Below are positions 1 to 5,081 of a DNA stretch of 5,081 bases, piece by piece. The translations under genes were made by a program, and so were the position numbers. How positions within the stretch are numbered: the first letter of the stretch is position 1; every line of letters begins with the position of its first letter. The notes under the pieces were generated by a model. It had not been told where the DNA came from, searched no databases, and saw only the letters and a list, made by a program, of their open reading frames with translations. Origin of the DNA: Candidatus Hydrogenedentota bacterium (GTDB lineage Bacteria; Hydrogenedentota; Hydrogenedentia; Hydrogenedentales; SLHB01); NCBI GenBank assembly GCA_026387845.1, contig JAPLKX010000412.1, positions 1 through 5,081 on the forward strand, given 5' to 3'.

Positions 1-971
1 GCATCCGTCAGGCGCACCAGCGTAGCGTAGGCGAAATCGCTCCCGCGCGGGCGCGTTCCTACCCAGCACGCATCGGCTCCGGCGGGCTTAATCGGCAGGT
101 CTCTGGGCTCCGCGACGCCCGGCAACTCGAGCGGGTCTCCCCTGCGCGACAGCGTGTCGGCGTCGAGCGCGTACAGCCACGACACGGCCTCGCCGGACCG
201 CTGGCCGATCGCATACCCCGTCACGAGCACAAACAGCGTCCGGCTGTCTCTGCTGATTGCCAGGCCGCCGGGCGCCGTGCTCATCTGCTGCGCCTCGTCG
301 GCGAGATTGTCCAGTTCAGCCACCGTCTCCGCCCGCGGCACGTCAAAAACCACCACGCCGACCGCGCAACTGTCCTGCCCGACGTACACCATGGCAACAC
401 GATCGCCCGGCGGCACGGGCGTCATCCCTGCCGGCTCGCCCGCCACCGCCATTTGCGCCAGCGCCGCGTCCGCCGCCGTGGTATAGGCGCGCGGCCGTTC
501 CGGGTCTGGAGTCGCAAAGGCGTAAAGGGCGCCGCGCGGCCCCTTCTCTCCCGGCAGCCGGCCGGCGACAACAAGCGCCTCGCCGCCCTGCCTTCCCGTC
601 GCCATGCAGGCGTTAATGGGCCGCCAGCCGCCGCCAAATGCCAACGTGGCGGGGCCGGGGAAGTCCGTCCCGTAAAATGACGCATAGTAGCCGCCCGCGG
701 GGCCATCGGAACCGGTGCAGAGCGACGCCAGGCGCGCGTCCTGGGAAAGCAAGAGCGGGCTTGTGGCCTCCGGGCCGGGGAGGATCTCGATACCCGGCAA
801 AACCGTGCGGGTGGCGAAGTCGACCGTTTGCAGGAAGACGCCGGCCGGCTGCCGCGTCGCCGACTCGGCCGTTGTTGCCACGATTGCCTGCTGCCCCCAC
901 GCGCTCCAGCACAGCGTCAGCGCGACCAACAAGCCCCAGAGCGGGGGGTTCTTTAGCGCCAAATTAGCCAT
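1..971 (-). CDS. Exported protein of unknown function, probable beta-propeller-like repeats (partial, runs off left edge)
   Basis: I read an uninterrupted minus-strand frame from ATG at 971-969 to the window edge, 323 full codons with no stop seen, so the 3' end is missing. An in-frame TAA at 983-981 lies just upstream, and this ATG is the only normal start before the signal peptide. The N-terminus is a typical Sec signal: short n-region with Lys7, hydrophobic stretch about residues 11-25 (LWGLLVALTLCWSAW) and an A-W-G site at 24-26 suggesting cleavage before Gln27. Cys21 is preceded by Leu, so a lipobox is unlikely. The mature part is rich in Ala, Gly and Pro. Residues about 233-285 (PGGLAISRDSRTLFVLV, then WLYALDADTL and LELPG) have the rhythm of YVTN/WD-like propeller blades, and a similar 'AMVYVGQD...VVVFDV' stretch lies at 193-210. 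I do not recognise a family. A secreted or periplasmic location is inferred. Confidence is high for a gene and low for the fold. Confidence 0.8.
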   Translation of the reverse strand, partial: MANLALKNPPLWGLLVALTLCWSAWGQQAIVATTAESATRQPAGVFLQTVDFATRTVLPGIEILPGPEATSPLLLSQDARLASLCTGSDGPAGGYYASFYGTDFPGPATLAFGGGWRPINACMATGRQGGEALVVAGRLPGEKGPRGALYAFATPDPERPRAYTTAADAALAQMAVAGEPAGMTPVPPGDRVAMVYVGQDSCAVGVVVFDVPRAETVAELDNLADEAQQMSTAPGGLAISRDSRTLFVLVTGYAIGQRSGEAVSWLYALDADTLSRRGDPLELPGVAEPRDLPIKPAGADACWVGTRPRGSDFAYATLVRLTD

Positions 972-1008
972 CGCATGCCATTATAGTAGATCCCGAACAA
1001 AACGCCCA
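972..1008 (-). promoter_or_regulatory. Candidate -10 box (TATAAT) for a leaderless transcript of the exported-protein gene
   Basis: On the minus strand a perfect TATAAT occupies 985-980, eight bases before the ATG at 971. A start site about seven or eight bases past a -10 box would fall on or next to the ATG, and there is no purine-rich Shine-Dalgarno in the gap. Both facts fit a leaderless mRNA. The hexamer 17 bases further upstream (1008-1003, TGGGCG) is a poor -35. The -10 is seen directly; promoter function is inferred. Confidence 0.4.
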
Positions 1009-1066
1009 TCTGGAAACTGGCGGCAGAAGCGGTTGCCCCGCCGGTTCAGAGCATCGAGTGTTAAGT

Positions 1067-1088
1067 GAAGCGGCGGGGACGCCGCTTC
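1067..1088. repeat. Perfect inverted repeat / hairpin, 9-bp stem
   Basis: GAAGCGGCG (1067-1075) is followed by a GGGA loop and the exact complement CGCCGCTTC (1080-1088). Two further pairs are possible beyond a bulged C at 1089. No T-run follows on either strand, so it is not a classic intrinsic terminator. It lies about 100 bp upstream of the exported-protein ATG. It could be a dispersed extragenic palindrome or a regulatory structure; nothing here decides. Confidence 0.65.
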
Positions 1089-1130
1089 CACGGCACCGCC
1101 CGGCGGTCGTTTGACCTGAGGCTTTATAAG

Positions 1131-1166
1131 TCTCAATTGTCCCAACGGTCCCAATTGTCCCGAGGC
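1131..1166. repeat. 9-bp tandem repeat, TCCCAATTG type, about four units
   Basis: Successive units are TCTCAATTG (1131), TCCCAACGG (1140), TCCCAATTG (1149) and TCCCGAGGC (1158). They keep the period exactly and degrade at the outer edges. On the minus strand this reads as GGGACAATT-like repeats. Each unit carrying AATTG also contains the palindrome CAATTG. Because the period is a multiple of three, the minus strand gives a fake GTI/GTV tripeptide repeat, which I do not regard as coding. Such short GGGAC-type repeats resemble dispersed intergenic repeats of some uncultivated GC-rich bacteria; that comparison is from memory and uncertain. Confidence 0.7.
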
Positions 1167-1292
1167 GGGGGAGGTCAATTCCTGATGTGAATGTCGCTCT
1201 GGGGAAGCGATTTCGATGCCGGCTTCTCCAATGCTCTTTCACTTTGTCATCGCGCAGATCAAGGTGATCTTCCATAACAACAAGCGCCCGGA

Positions 1293-1357
1293 TTTGCGCG
1301 CGGCATTTGCGCGCGGCGTTTGCGCGCCGCGTTTGCGCGCCGCGTTTGCGCGCATAT
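1293..1357. repeat. 13-bp GC-rich tandem repeat, TTTGCGCGCSGCR, four full units plus a partial fifth
   Basis: Units begin at 1293, 1306, 1319, 1332 and 1345, each opening with TTTGCGCGC. Units 1 and 2 continue GGCA/GGCG, units 3 and 4 continue CGCG (13 bases each), and the fifth breaks down into ATAT. The swap of G for C between units 2 and 3 makes the halves partly complementary: CGCGGCG (1312-1318) can pair with CGCCGCG (1325-1331) around a 6-base loop. Every unit contains TTGCGC, and the last copy sits where a -35 box is expected for the candidate promoter. Confidence 0.8.
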
Positions 1358-1374
1358 TGGCGGAATGGTATCAT
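1346..1374 (+). promoter_or_regulatory. Candidate sigma-70-type promoter for the recO-lepA-lepB operon
   Basis: TTGCGC (1346-1351) is separated by 17 bases from TATCAT (1369-1374), which matches five of six positions of the -10 consensus. The -35 match is weak (TTG only). Transcription would start near 1381 and give a leader of about 100 nt before recO. The surrounding drop in GC content fits a promoter, but the assignment is inference only. Confidence 0.35.
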
Positions 1375-1402
1375 TTTGGAATGCACAGCTCCCGCCTGGA
1401 TT

Positions 1403-1418
1403 GGCGCGTGATCGCGCC
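1403..1418 (+). promoter_or_regulatory. Small stem-loop in the predicted recO leader
   Basis: GGCGCG (1403-1408), a TGAT loop and CGCGCC (1413-1418) form a perfect 6-bp stem, with two possible G-U pairs below it. It ends 64 bases before the recO start and 52 bases before its ribosome binding site, so it does not mask translation directly. No T-run follows, so it is not a terminator. A role in mRNA stability is possible, but chance is also plausible at this GC content. Confidence 0.3.
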
Positions 1419-1470
1419 GGTGTCATCCCGGAAATTGTAGAGCGGATAGTGTGGGCGCCGGGGCTTGTAA

Positions 1471-1482
1471 AAGGAGAACAGG
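1471..1482 (+). promoter_or_regulatory. Ribosome binding site of recO
   Basis: AAGGAG at 1471-1476 lies six bases before GTG at 1483. This is the strongest Shine-Dalgarno in the window and it fixes GTG as the recO start rather than a later internal codon. Confidence 0.85.
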
Positions 1483-2208
1483 GTGTCCCAGGAGCGGTCG
1501 GAGGCGGTGGTGCTGCGGGGTGTGGATTTCAGCGAGACGAGCCGGATCGTGACGCTGCTTTTGCCCACCCGCGGTCGGATGGCGTGCCTGGCCAAAGGGG
1601 CGAGGAGGAAAAAGAGCGGGTTCGGCGGGGCGTTGGATACGTTGAACCATATCGAGGCGGTTTACTATTGGAAGGACGGGCGGGAGGTGCAGCAGTTGGG
1701 CGAGGCGAGCATCCTGGATTCGTATCGCGGCATCAAGGCCGACCTGGAGAAGTCGGCGTACTCGTCTTTTCCATTGGAGGTGGCGTACCGGGTAGCGCAC
1801 GAAAACGAGCCGTCGCAGGAGTTGTTTTCGGCGCTGGTGCGCGGGCTGGAAAGCCTCGAGCGGTGGGAACGGCCGGCGCAGGCGCATGCCTGCTGGCAAG
1901 TGGTACAATTACTGATAACCGCCGGTTTTGAACCCTCGCTGGACGTGTGCGTGGATTGCGGGCGGCGGGTCTCGGGCGCGGCGGGTTTTGCGTACCGCGG
2001 CGGCGTGACGTGCGGCGGGTGCGCCGGCGACCGGCGCCTGACGGCGCGCGAATTGGACGGCCTGCGGGCGTTGGCGGGCAGCAGGGCTTCTTGCCCGCGG
2101 GTCGAGCCGATGCCGTCGTTGTTCAAGCTTCTGCGGGCTTACGCGTCGCAACAACTGGAGACGGACTTCAGAAGTGCCCGCGTGATCCAGGAGATGTTCA
2201 GGCTTTAA
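1483..2208 (+). CDS. recO: DNA repair / recombination mediator protein RecO
   Basis: The 241-residue product has the normal RecO size and plan. RecO acts in the cytoplasm with RecR (RecFOR pathway), removing SSB from single-stranded DNA so that RecA can load, and it anneals complementary strands. Residues about 5-80 form the N-terminal OB-fold: 'EAVVLRGVDFSETSRIVTLL' is the classic RecO opening and 'LAKGARRKKS' the basic strand that follows. A helical domain follows (about 85-150, 'SAYSSFPLEVAYRV'). The C-terminal zinc-binding part carries two CxxC pairs, Cys156/Cys159 and Cys177/Cys180, so the four-cysteine finger found in many RecO proteins is intact. The GTG start is chosen for its AAGGAG site six bases upstream. 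It is the first gene of a probable operon; lepA begins 29 nt after its TAA. In E. coli recO lies at the far end of the lepA-lepB-rnc-era-recO region, so this is a related but rearranged neighbourhood. Confidence 0.95.
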   Translation: MSQERSEAVVLRGVDFSETSRIVTLLLPTRGRMACLAKGARRKKSGFGGALDTLNHIEAVYYWKDGREVQQLGEASILDSYRGIKADLEKSAYSSFPLEVAYRVAHENEPSQELFSALVRGLESLERWERPAQAHACWQVVQLLITAGFEPSLDVCVDCGRRVSGAAGFAYRGGVTCGGCAGDRRLTARELDGLRALAGSRASCPRVEPMPSLFKLLRAYASQQLETDFRSARVIQEMFRL

Positions 2209-2237
2209 TTCAGGCCCGCTACATAAAAAAGACATTA
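2209..2237 (+). promoter_or_regulatory. recO-lepA gap lacking a Shine-Dalgarno; A-rich lepA leader
   Basis: The 29 bases between the recO stop and the lepA ATG contain no GGAG-like motif at usable distance. The last part, ATAAAAAAGACATTA (2223-2237), is unusually A-rich for this GC-rich region. Low structure and A-richness can support ribosome binding through protein S1, or lepA may depend partly on coupling to recO translation. The absence of the motif is seen; the mechanism is inferred. Confidence 0.5.
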
Positions 2238-4049
2238 ATGGCGACTCCGATAGAACGTATACGAAACTTTTCAATCGTGGCACACATCGACCACGGCAAG
2301 TCGACGCTGGCCGACCGGCTGCTCGAATTGACGGGGACGGTTGCCCTGCGCGAAATGAAAGAGCAGACGCTTGATACGATGGACATCGAGCGCGAGCGCG
2401 GGATCACCATCAAGGCCGTCGCCGTGAGGATGAACTACCGGGCGTCGGACGGGCAGGACTACGAGCTCAACCTGATCGACACGCCGGGGCACGTCGACTT
2501 TTCGTATGAAGTATCGCGGAGCCTGGCGGCGTGCGAGGGTGCGTTGCTGCTGGTAGACGCGGCGCAGGGCGTCGAGGCGCAGACGCTGGCGAATGCGTAC
2601 AAGGCCATCGAGGCCAACCTCGAAATCATTCCCGTTATCAATAAAATCGACTTGCCAAGCGCCGACATCGAGTCGGCAAAAAGGCAGATTGAAGACATCA
2701 TCGGGTTGGACGCCGAGGGGGCGATTTTGACCAGCGCCAAGGAAGGCCGCGGGGCCAGGGAGGTGCTCGAGGCGGTCGTACACCGTATTCCGTCGCCGCG
2801 AGGGAACCGGAACGCGCCGTTGCGGGCGCTTATTTTCGACGCAATATACAATTCGTACCGCGGCGTGATAGTTTTCGTGCGGGTAGTGGACGGAGCGATG
2901 CGGGCTGGCTCGAAGGTCCTGATGATGTCGATGAACCAGAAGTACGAGGTCGACGAACTGGGCGTCCTGACGCCGGGTTTGACGCCGGGGGACTCGCTGG
3001 AGGCCGGCGAGGTCGGCTACGTCATTTGCAACATCAAGACGCTGCAGAGTATCAAGATTGGCGACACCATCACGGATGCGCAAAACCCTGCCAAGACGCC
3101 GCTGCCGGGGTACAAGGACGTTCAGCCGGTGGTATTCTGCGGGATGTACCCGGCGGTGGCGACGGATTTCGAGGAGTTGCGCGACGCACTCGAGCGGCTG
3201 CAGTTGAACGACTCGGCGTTTGTGTTTCAAGCGGACAGTTCGGACGCGCTCGGGCTTGGGTTCCGGCTGGGATTCCTCGGGCTGCTGCACATGGAAATTG
3301 TCCAGGAGCGGCTTGAACGCGAGTTCAACCTCACGCTGGTTTCGACGATGCCGAACGTGGCGTATCACATCATCAAGGTCAGCGGCGAGGAGTTCATCAT
3401 CGAGAACGCCTCGAAGATGCCGCCGCCCGGCGAGATCGAAGTGATCGAAGAGCCGTACATCGAGGCGGATATCCTCTGCCCGACTGAATATCTCAGCGCG
3501 GTGATTGAACTGTGCAAGAAAAAGCGCGGGATTCATGTCCGGGTCGATTACATTGACTCGAAACGGTGCATGGCGGTCTACCAAATGCCGCTGGCGGAGA
3601 TCGTGCTGGACTTTTACGACCGGCTCAAGACGCTGACGCGCGGCTACGGCTCGCTCGAATACCGGATCATCGGCTACCGGCCGGGCGAACTGGTCAAGCT
3701 GGATCTGTTGCTGAATGGGGAGCCGGTGGACGCGCTGTCGAGCATCGTGCACCGTGATCGGGCCGTGATGCTGGGCCGGCGGCTGGCGTCGCGGCTGCGC
3801 AAGGCGATTCCGCGCCAGCAGTTCGAGGTGGCGATCCAGGCGGCGATCGGCAGCAGGATCATTGTGCGGGAAACGATCAAGCCGCTGCGGAAAAACGTGA
3901 CGGCGAAGTGCTATGGGGGCGACATCACGCGCAAGCGGAAGCTGCTCGAGAAGCAAAAAGAAGGCAAAAGACGGATGAAACAGATTGGGCTGGTAGAAGT
4001 GCCGCAGGAGGCGTTTATGGCGCTGCTCCGCGTGGACGAGGATGATTAA
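2238..4049 (+). CDS. lepA: Elongation factor 4 (LepA), ribosome-associated translational GTPase
   Basis: The 603-residue product is full length for LepA/EF4 (about 600). This GTPase binds the ribosome; back-translocation of stalled ribosomes and a role in initiation or 30S maturation have been proposed. All GTPase motifs are intact: P-loop AHIDHGKST (15-23), RGIT (54-57, switch I Thr57), DTPGH (81-85, catalytic His85), NKID (135-138) and SAK (166-168). Domain II follows at about 190-285. Domain III contains 'GLGFRLGFLGLLHMEIVQER' (339-358), then an EF-G domain V-like part (about 400-485). The LepA-specific C-terminal domain is complete, with the basic stretch 'KCYGGDITRKRKLL' at 557-570. The ATG at 2238 gives the normal LepA N-terminus (ATPIERIRNFSIVAHIDHGK). 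The frame stays open upstream through recO, but that part is unrelated sequence. No Shine-Dalgarno precedes the start; the leader is A-rich. lepB follows after 21 nt, as in E. coli lepA-lepB. Confidence 0.98.
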   Translation: MATPIERIRNFSIVAHIDHGKSTLADRLLELTGTVALREMKEQTLDTMDIERERGITIKAVAVRMNYRASDGQDYELNLIDTPGHVDFSYEVSRSLAACEGALLLVDAAQGVEAQTLANAYKAIEANLEIIPVINKIDLPSADIESAKRQIEDIIGLDAEGAILTSAKEGRGAREVLEAVVHRIPSPRGNRNAPLRALIFDAIYNSYRGVIVFVRVVDGAMRAGSKVLMMSMNQKYEVDELGVLTPGLTPGDSLEAGEVGYVICNIKTLQSIKIGDTITDAQNPAKTPLPGYKDVQPVVFCGMYPAVATDFEELRDALERLQLNDSAFVFQADSSDALGLGFRLGFLGLLHMEIVQERLEREFNLTLVSTMPNVAYHIIKVSGEEFIIENASKMPPPGEIEVIEEPYIEADILCPTEYLSAVIELCKKKRGIHVRVDYIDSKRCMAVYQMPLAEIVLDFYDRLKTLTRGYGSLEYRIIGYRPGELVKLDLLLNGEPVDALSSIVHRDRAVMLGRRLASRLRKAIPRQQFEVAIQAAIGSRIIVRETIKPLRKNVTAKCYGGDITRKRKLLEKQKEGKRRMKQIGLVEVPQEAFMALLRVDEDD

Positions 4050-4060
4050 CTGAGCGCGCC

Positions 4061-4070
4061 GGAAGAACAG
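4061..4070 (+). promoter_or_regulatory. Weak ribosome binding site for the GTG start of lepB
   Basis: GGAAG (4061-4065) lies five bases before GTG at 4071, in the short gap after the lepA stop. A competing start is ATG at 4119 (residue 17 of the longer form), preceded by AGGGG (4105-4109) at nine bases. Either start keeps the membrane segment and the whole catalytic domain, so only a 16-residue hydrophilic N-terminal tail is in doubt. Confidence 0.5.
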
Positions 4071-5066
4071 GTGAATCAAACGAGTGCGCCCGGGCCGGAG
4101 GGCCAGGGGCGCCGGCCGATGGCGTTGCGGGTGGTCGAGTCGGTGGTGGGCCCGCTGACGGTGCGCAACGGTCTGAGCTGGTTGGTTTTGGCCCTGGCGG
4201 TGCTGACGGTGTGGTGGCTGCTGTTTCAGCCGTTTGTGATTCCCACCGACTCGATGTACCCGACGCTGAACGGGGACGAGCGGTTCCTCCGCGGCGACCG
4301 GATCTTCGTCAACAAGCTCATCTACGGTCCCCGGATTCCGTTCACCAGCACGCGGCTGTGGCGGTTCAAAGACCCACAGCGGTGGGACATCGTGGTGTTC
4401 CGGCCGGTTGAGAAAGACGCGCCTCATCCGGTCTTGATCAAGCGCATCGTGGGGATGCCCGGGGAAAGAATCCAGATCAAGGACGGGTCGGTTTGGGCGA
4501 ACGGCCAGCGGCTCGAACCTCCGCCAGAACTCCGCGACGTCCTGCACTACACGCGGTACCTGGGGCCGGGAGACGAAGAGTTGATGAAGTTCGCGCTGCT
4601 CCTGGCGGTACGGTCGGGAAACGCCGCGACGGCTGAATTGAAGAACATGACAGACGGCCAATTATTGGCATTGACAGGCGAGGAATTGAAACGGCTGTAT
4701 GACGGGCTGCCGGAATGGCTCCGCAAGGTAGCCCAGACGAACTTCGAGCAGCAGCGCATCAATCCGCTGAAGTATGGAATCCTGCCCGATGACGCCTACT
4801 CGGTCGTTCCGCCGGACTGCTACCTGGTGCTGGGCGACAACAGCCCCAACAGCCAGGACGGCCGGTATTTCGGCTGGGTGCCGAACGGCCACATCCTGGG
4901 CCGGGCCTCCTGCACGTTCTGGCCGATCGGGCGCGCGAGGGATTTCACGGGCTTCTGGCACGCTCGGCCGGGCAAAGCGGTGCTGTATGGGGTGCCGGCG
5001 TTGATTGTGGCCGTTGAGGTCATATGGCGACTCAGGCGTAAGAAGCAGGTCCAGCGCCCAAATTAG
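4071..5066 (+). CDS. lepB: Signal peptidase I (leader peptidase), family S26, with an inserted helical region
   Basis: The 331-residue product is a type I signal peptidase, which cuts signal peptides from Sec/Tat-exported proteins at the outer face of the cytoplasmic membrane using a Ser-Lys dyad. A first membrane segment spans about 36-57. The nucleophile Ser61 is in 'IPTDSMYPTL' and the general base Lys124 in 'LIKRIVGMPGE'. The box E region is 'GDNSPNSQDGRYFGWVP' (255-271), with Ser261, Asp263 and Arg265 kept but Gly264 where Ser is usual. A second hydrophobic segment (about 303-319) is followed by RLRRKK, implying a cytoplasmic C-terminus, unlike the catalytic-domain ending of E. coli LepB. 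Between the Lys box and box E, residues about 151-235 are a long insertion, mostly predicted helical (about 167-227) and unlike anything I recognise. The GTG start is tentative; ATG at 4119 is an alternative. It lies 21 nt behind lepA in the same frame, so co-transcription is likely. Confidence 0.95.
   Translation: MNQTSAPGPEGQGRRPMALRVVESVVGPLTVRNGLSWLVLALAVLTVWWLLFQPFVIPTDSMYPTLNGDERFLRGDRIFVNKLIYGPRIPFTSTRLWRFKDPQRWDIVVFRPVEKDAPHPVLIKRIVGMPGERIQIKDGSVWANGQRLEPPPELRDVLHYTRYLGPGDEELMKFALLLAVRSGNAATAELKNMTDGQLLALTGEELKRLYDGLPEWLRKVAQTNFEQQRINPLKYGILPDDAYSVVPPDCYLVLGDNSPNSQDGRYFGWVPNGHILGRASCTFWPIGRARDFTGFWHARPGKAVLYGVPALIVAVEVIWRLRRKKQVQRPN
4569..4751 (+). other. Helical, charged insertion within signal peptidase I (residues about 167-227)
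   Basis: The segment runs from 'PGDEELMKFALLLAV' through 'MTDGQLLALTGEELKRLYDG' to 'EWLRKVAQTNFEQQR'. It is rich in Leu, Glu, Lys and Gln, with amphipathic spacing, and is probably several short helices. It sits between the Lys124 and box E strands, the place where E. coli LepB carries its non-catalytic domain II; the sequence here looks unrelated to that mostly beta region. The helix call is by eye and the boundaries are approximate. Confidence 0.55.
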
Positions 5067-5081
5067 GGGCCTGCGTCAGGA

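Larger units (their letters stand above)
972..1482. other. Divergent intergenic region, no convincing gene
   Basis: This 511-bp stretch separates the minus-strand exported-protein gene from the recO operon and should hold the promoters for both. Short open frames exist on both strands (about 1216-1440 plus, 964-1386 minus), but their proteins are Arg/Ala-rich translations of the tandem repeats and have no ribosome binding site. I see no tRNA, no known riboswitch and no mobile-element ends. Contents in order are a hairpin (1067-1088), a 9-bp tandem repeat (1131-1166), a 13-bp tandem repeat (1293-1357), a candidate promoter (1346-1374), a leader hairpin (1403-1418) and the recO ribosome binding site. 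The part from about 1167 to 1292 shows nothing I can name. Confidence 0.7.

Noticed and set aside
1067..1088. The GC-rich hairpin as an intrinsic terminator
   Set aside because: There is no T-run on either strand, and it lies between two divergent gene starts, where no transcript is expected to end.
1111..1130. TTGACC and TATAAG as a promoter on the plus strand
   Set aside because: The two hexamers are only 8 bp apart, far from the usual 16-18.
1293..1357. The 13-bp repeat as a CRISPR array
   Set aside because: Units are directly adjacent with no spacers, far shorter than CRISPR repeats, and no cas gene is present.
964..1386. A minus-strand open frame of 140 codons in the intergenic region
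   Set aside because: It overlaps the start of the exported-protein gene and runs through both tandem repeats and the hairpin. It has no ribosome binding site, and its GTI/GTV triplets come from the 9-bp repeat. A decayed coding remnant is possible, but I cannot support it.
1216..1440. A plus-strand open frame of 74 codons before recO
   Set aside because: Its middle is the 13-bp repeat read as RAAFAR-like peptides, it lacks a ribosome binding site and it spans the candidate promoter.
1947..2237. A 97-residue N-terminal extension of LepA overlapping recO
   Set aside because: The extra sequence is an out-of-frame reading of recO. Known LepA proteins begin close to the ATG at 2238.
2271..4661. 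A 796-codon open frame on the minus strand opposite lepA and lepB
   Set aside because: It is in exact codon register with the sense genes, starts directly after the complement of a sense TTA and ends at the complement of a sense TCA. It is open only because those codons are avoided. The protein is Arg/Gln/His-rich with no recognisable domain, while the sense strand encodes a complete LepA.
5067..5081. A terminator after lepB
   Set aside because: Only 15 bases remain, with no inverted repeat or T-run, so the operon may continue past the window.

Overview
The window is GC-rich chromosomal DNA from a bacterium. It holds a conserved housekeeping cluster on the + strand, recO (1483-2208), lepA (2238-4049) and lepB (4071-5066). 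Upstream, and divergent from it, lies the 5' part of a minus-strand gene for an exported protein (971 down to the left edge). The taxon cannot be fixed from sequence alone. GC-rich codons, a signal peptidase I with N- and C-terminal membrane segments, a secreted low-complexity Ala/Gly/Pro-rich protein and a short GGGAC-type tandem repeat in the intergenic region resemble uncultivated Planctomycetota, Hydrogenedentota or Sumerlaeota-like genomes. That is a low-confidence impression.

Layout. Positions 1-971 (minus): exported protein with a signal peptide and probable beta-propeller-like repeats, about 323 residues visible, cut by the window edge. It has no Shine-Dalgarno, but a perfect TATAAT lies just upstream of its ATG, suggesting a leaderless message. 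Positions 972-1482: a 511-bp divergent intergenic region that I believe is non-coding. It contains a strong 9-bp-stem hairpin, a 9-bp tandem repeat (TCCCAATTG type), a 13-bp GC-rich tandem repeat (TTTGCGCGCSGCR) whose last unit overlaps a candidate promoter, a small leader hairpin and the recO ribosome binding site. Positions 1483-5066: recO, lepA and lepB with gaps of 29 and 21 nt, very probably one transcript. The last 15 bases show nothing.

How the genes fit together. RecO is a recombination mediator, LepA/EF4 a ribosome-associated GTPase, and LepB the signal peptidase that trims exported proteins. The three do not form one pathway, but they are old neighbours: E. coli has lepA-lepB-rnc-era-recO, so this is a reordered version of that neighbourhood. 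LepB is the enzyme expected to process the divergent gene's product.

I found no convincing new defence, mobile or RNA-guided system. The most interesting items are the two intergenic tandem repeats, the predicted helical insertion in the signal peptidase and the possible leaderless exported-protein gene.
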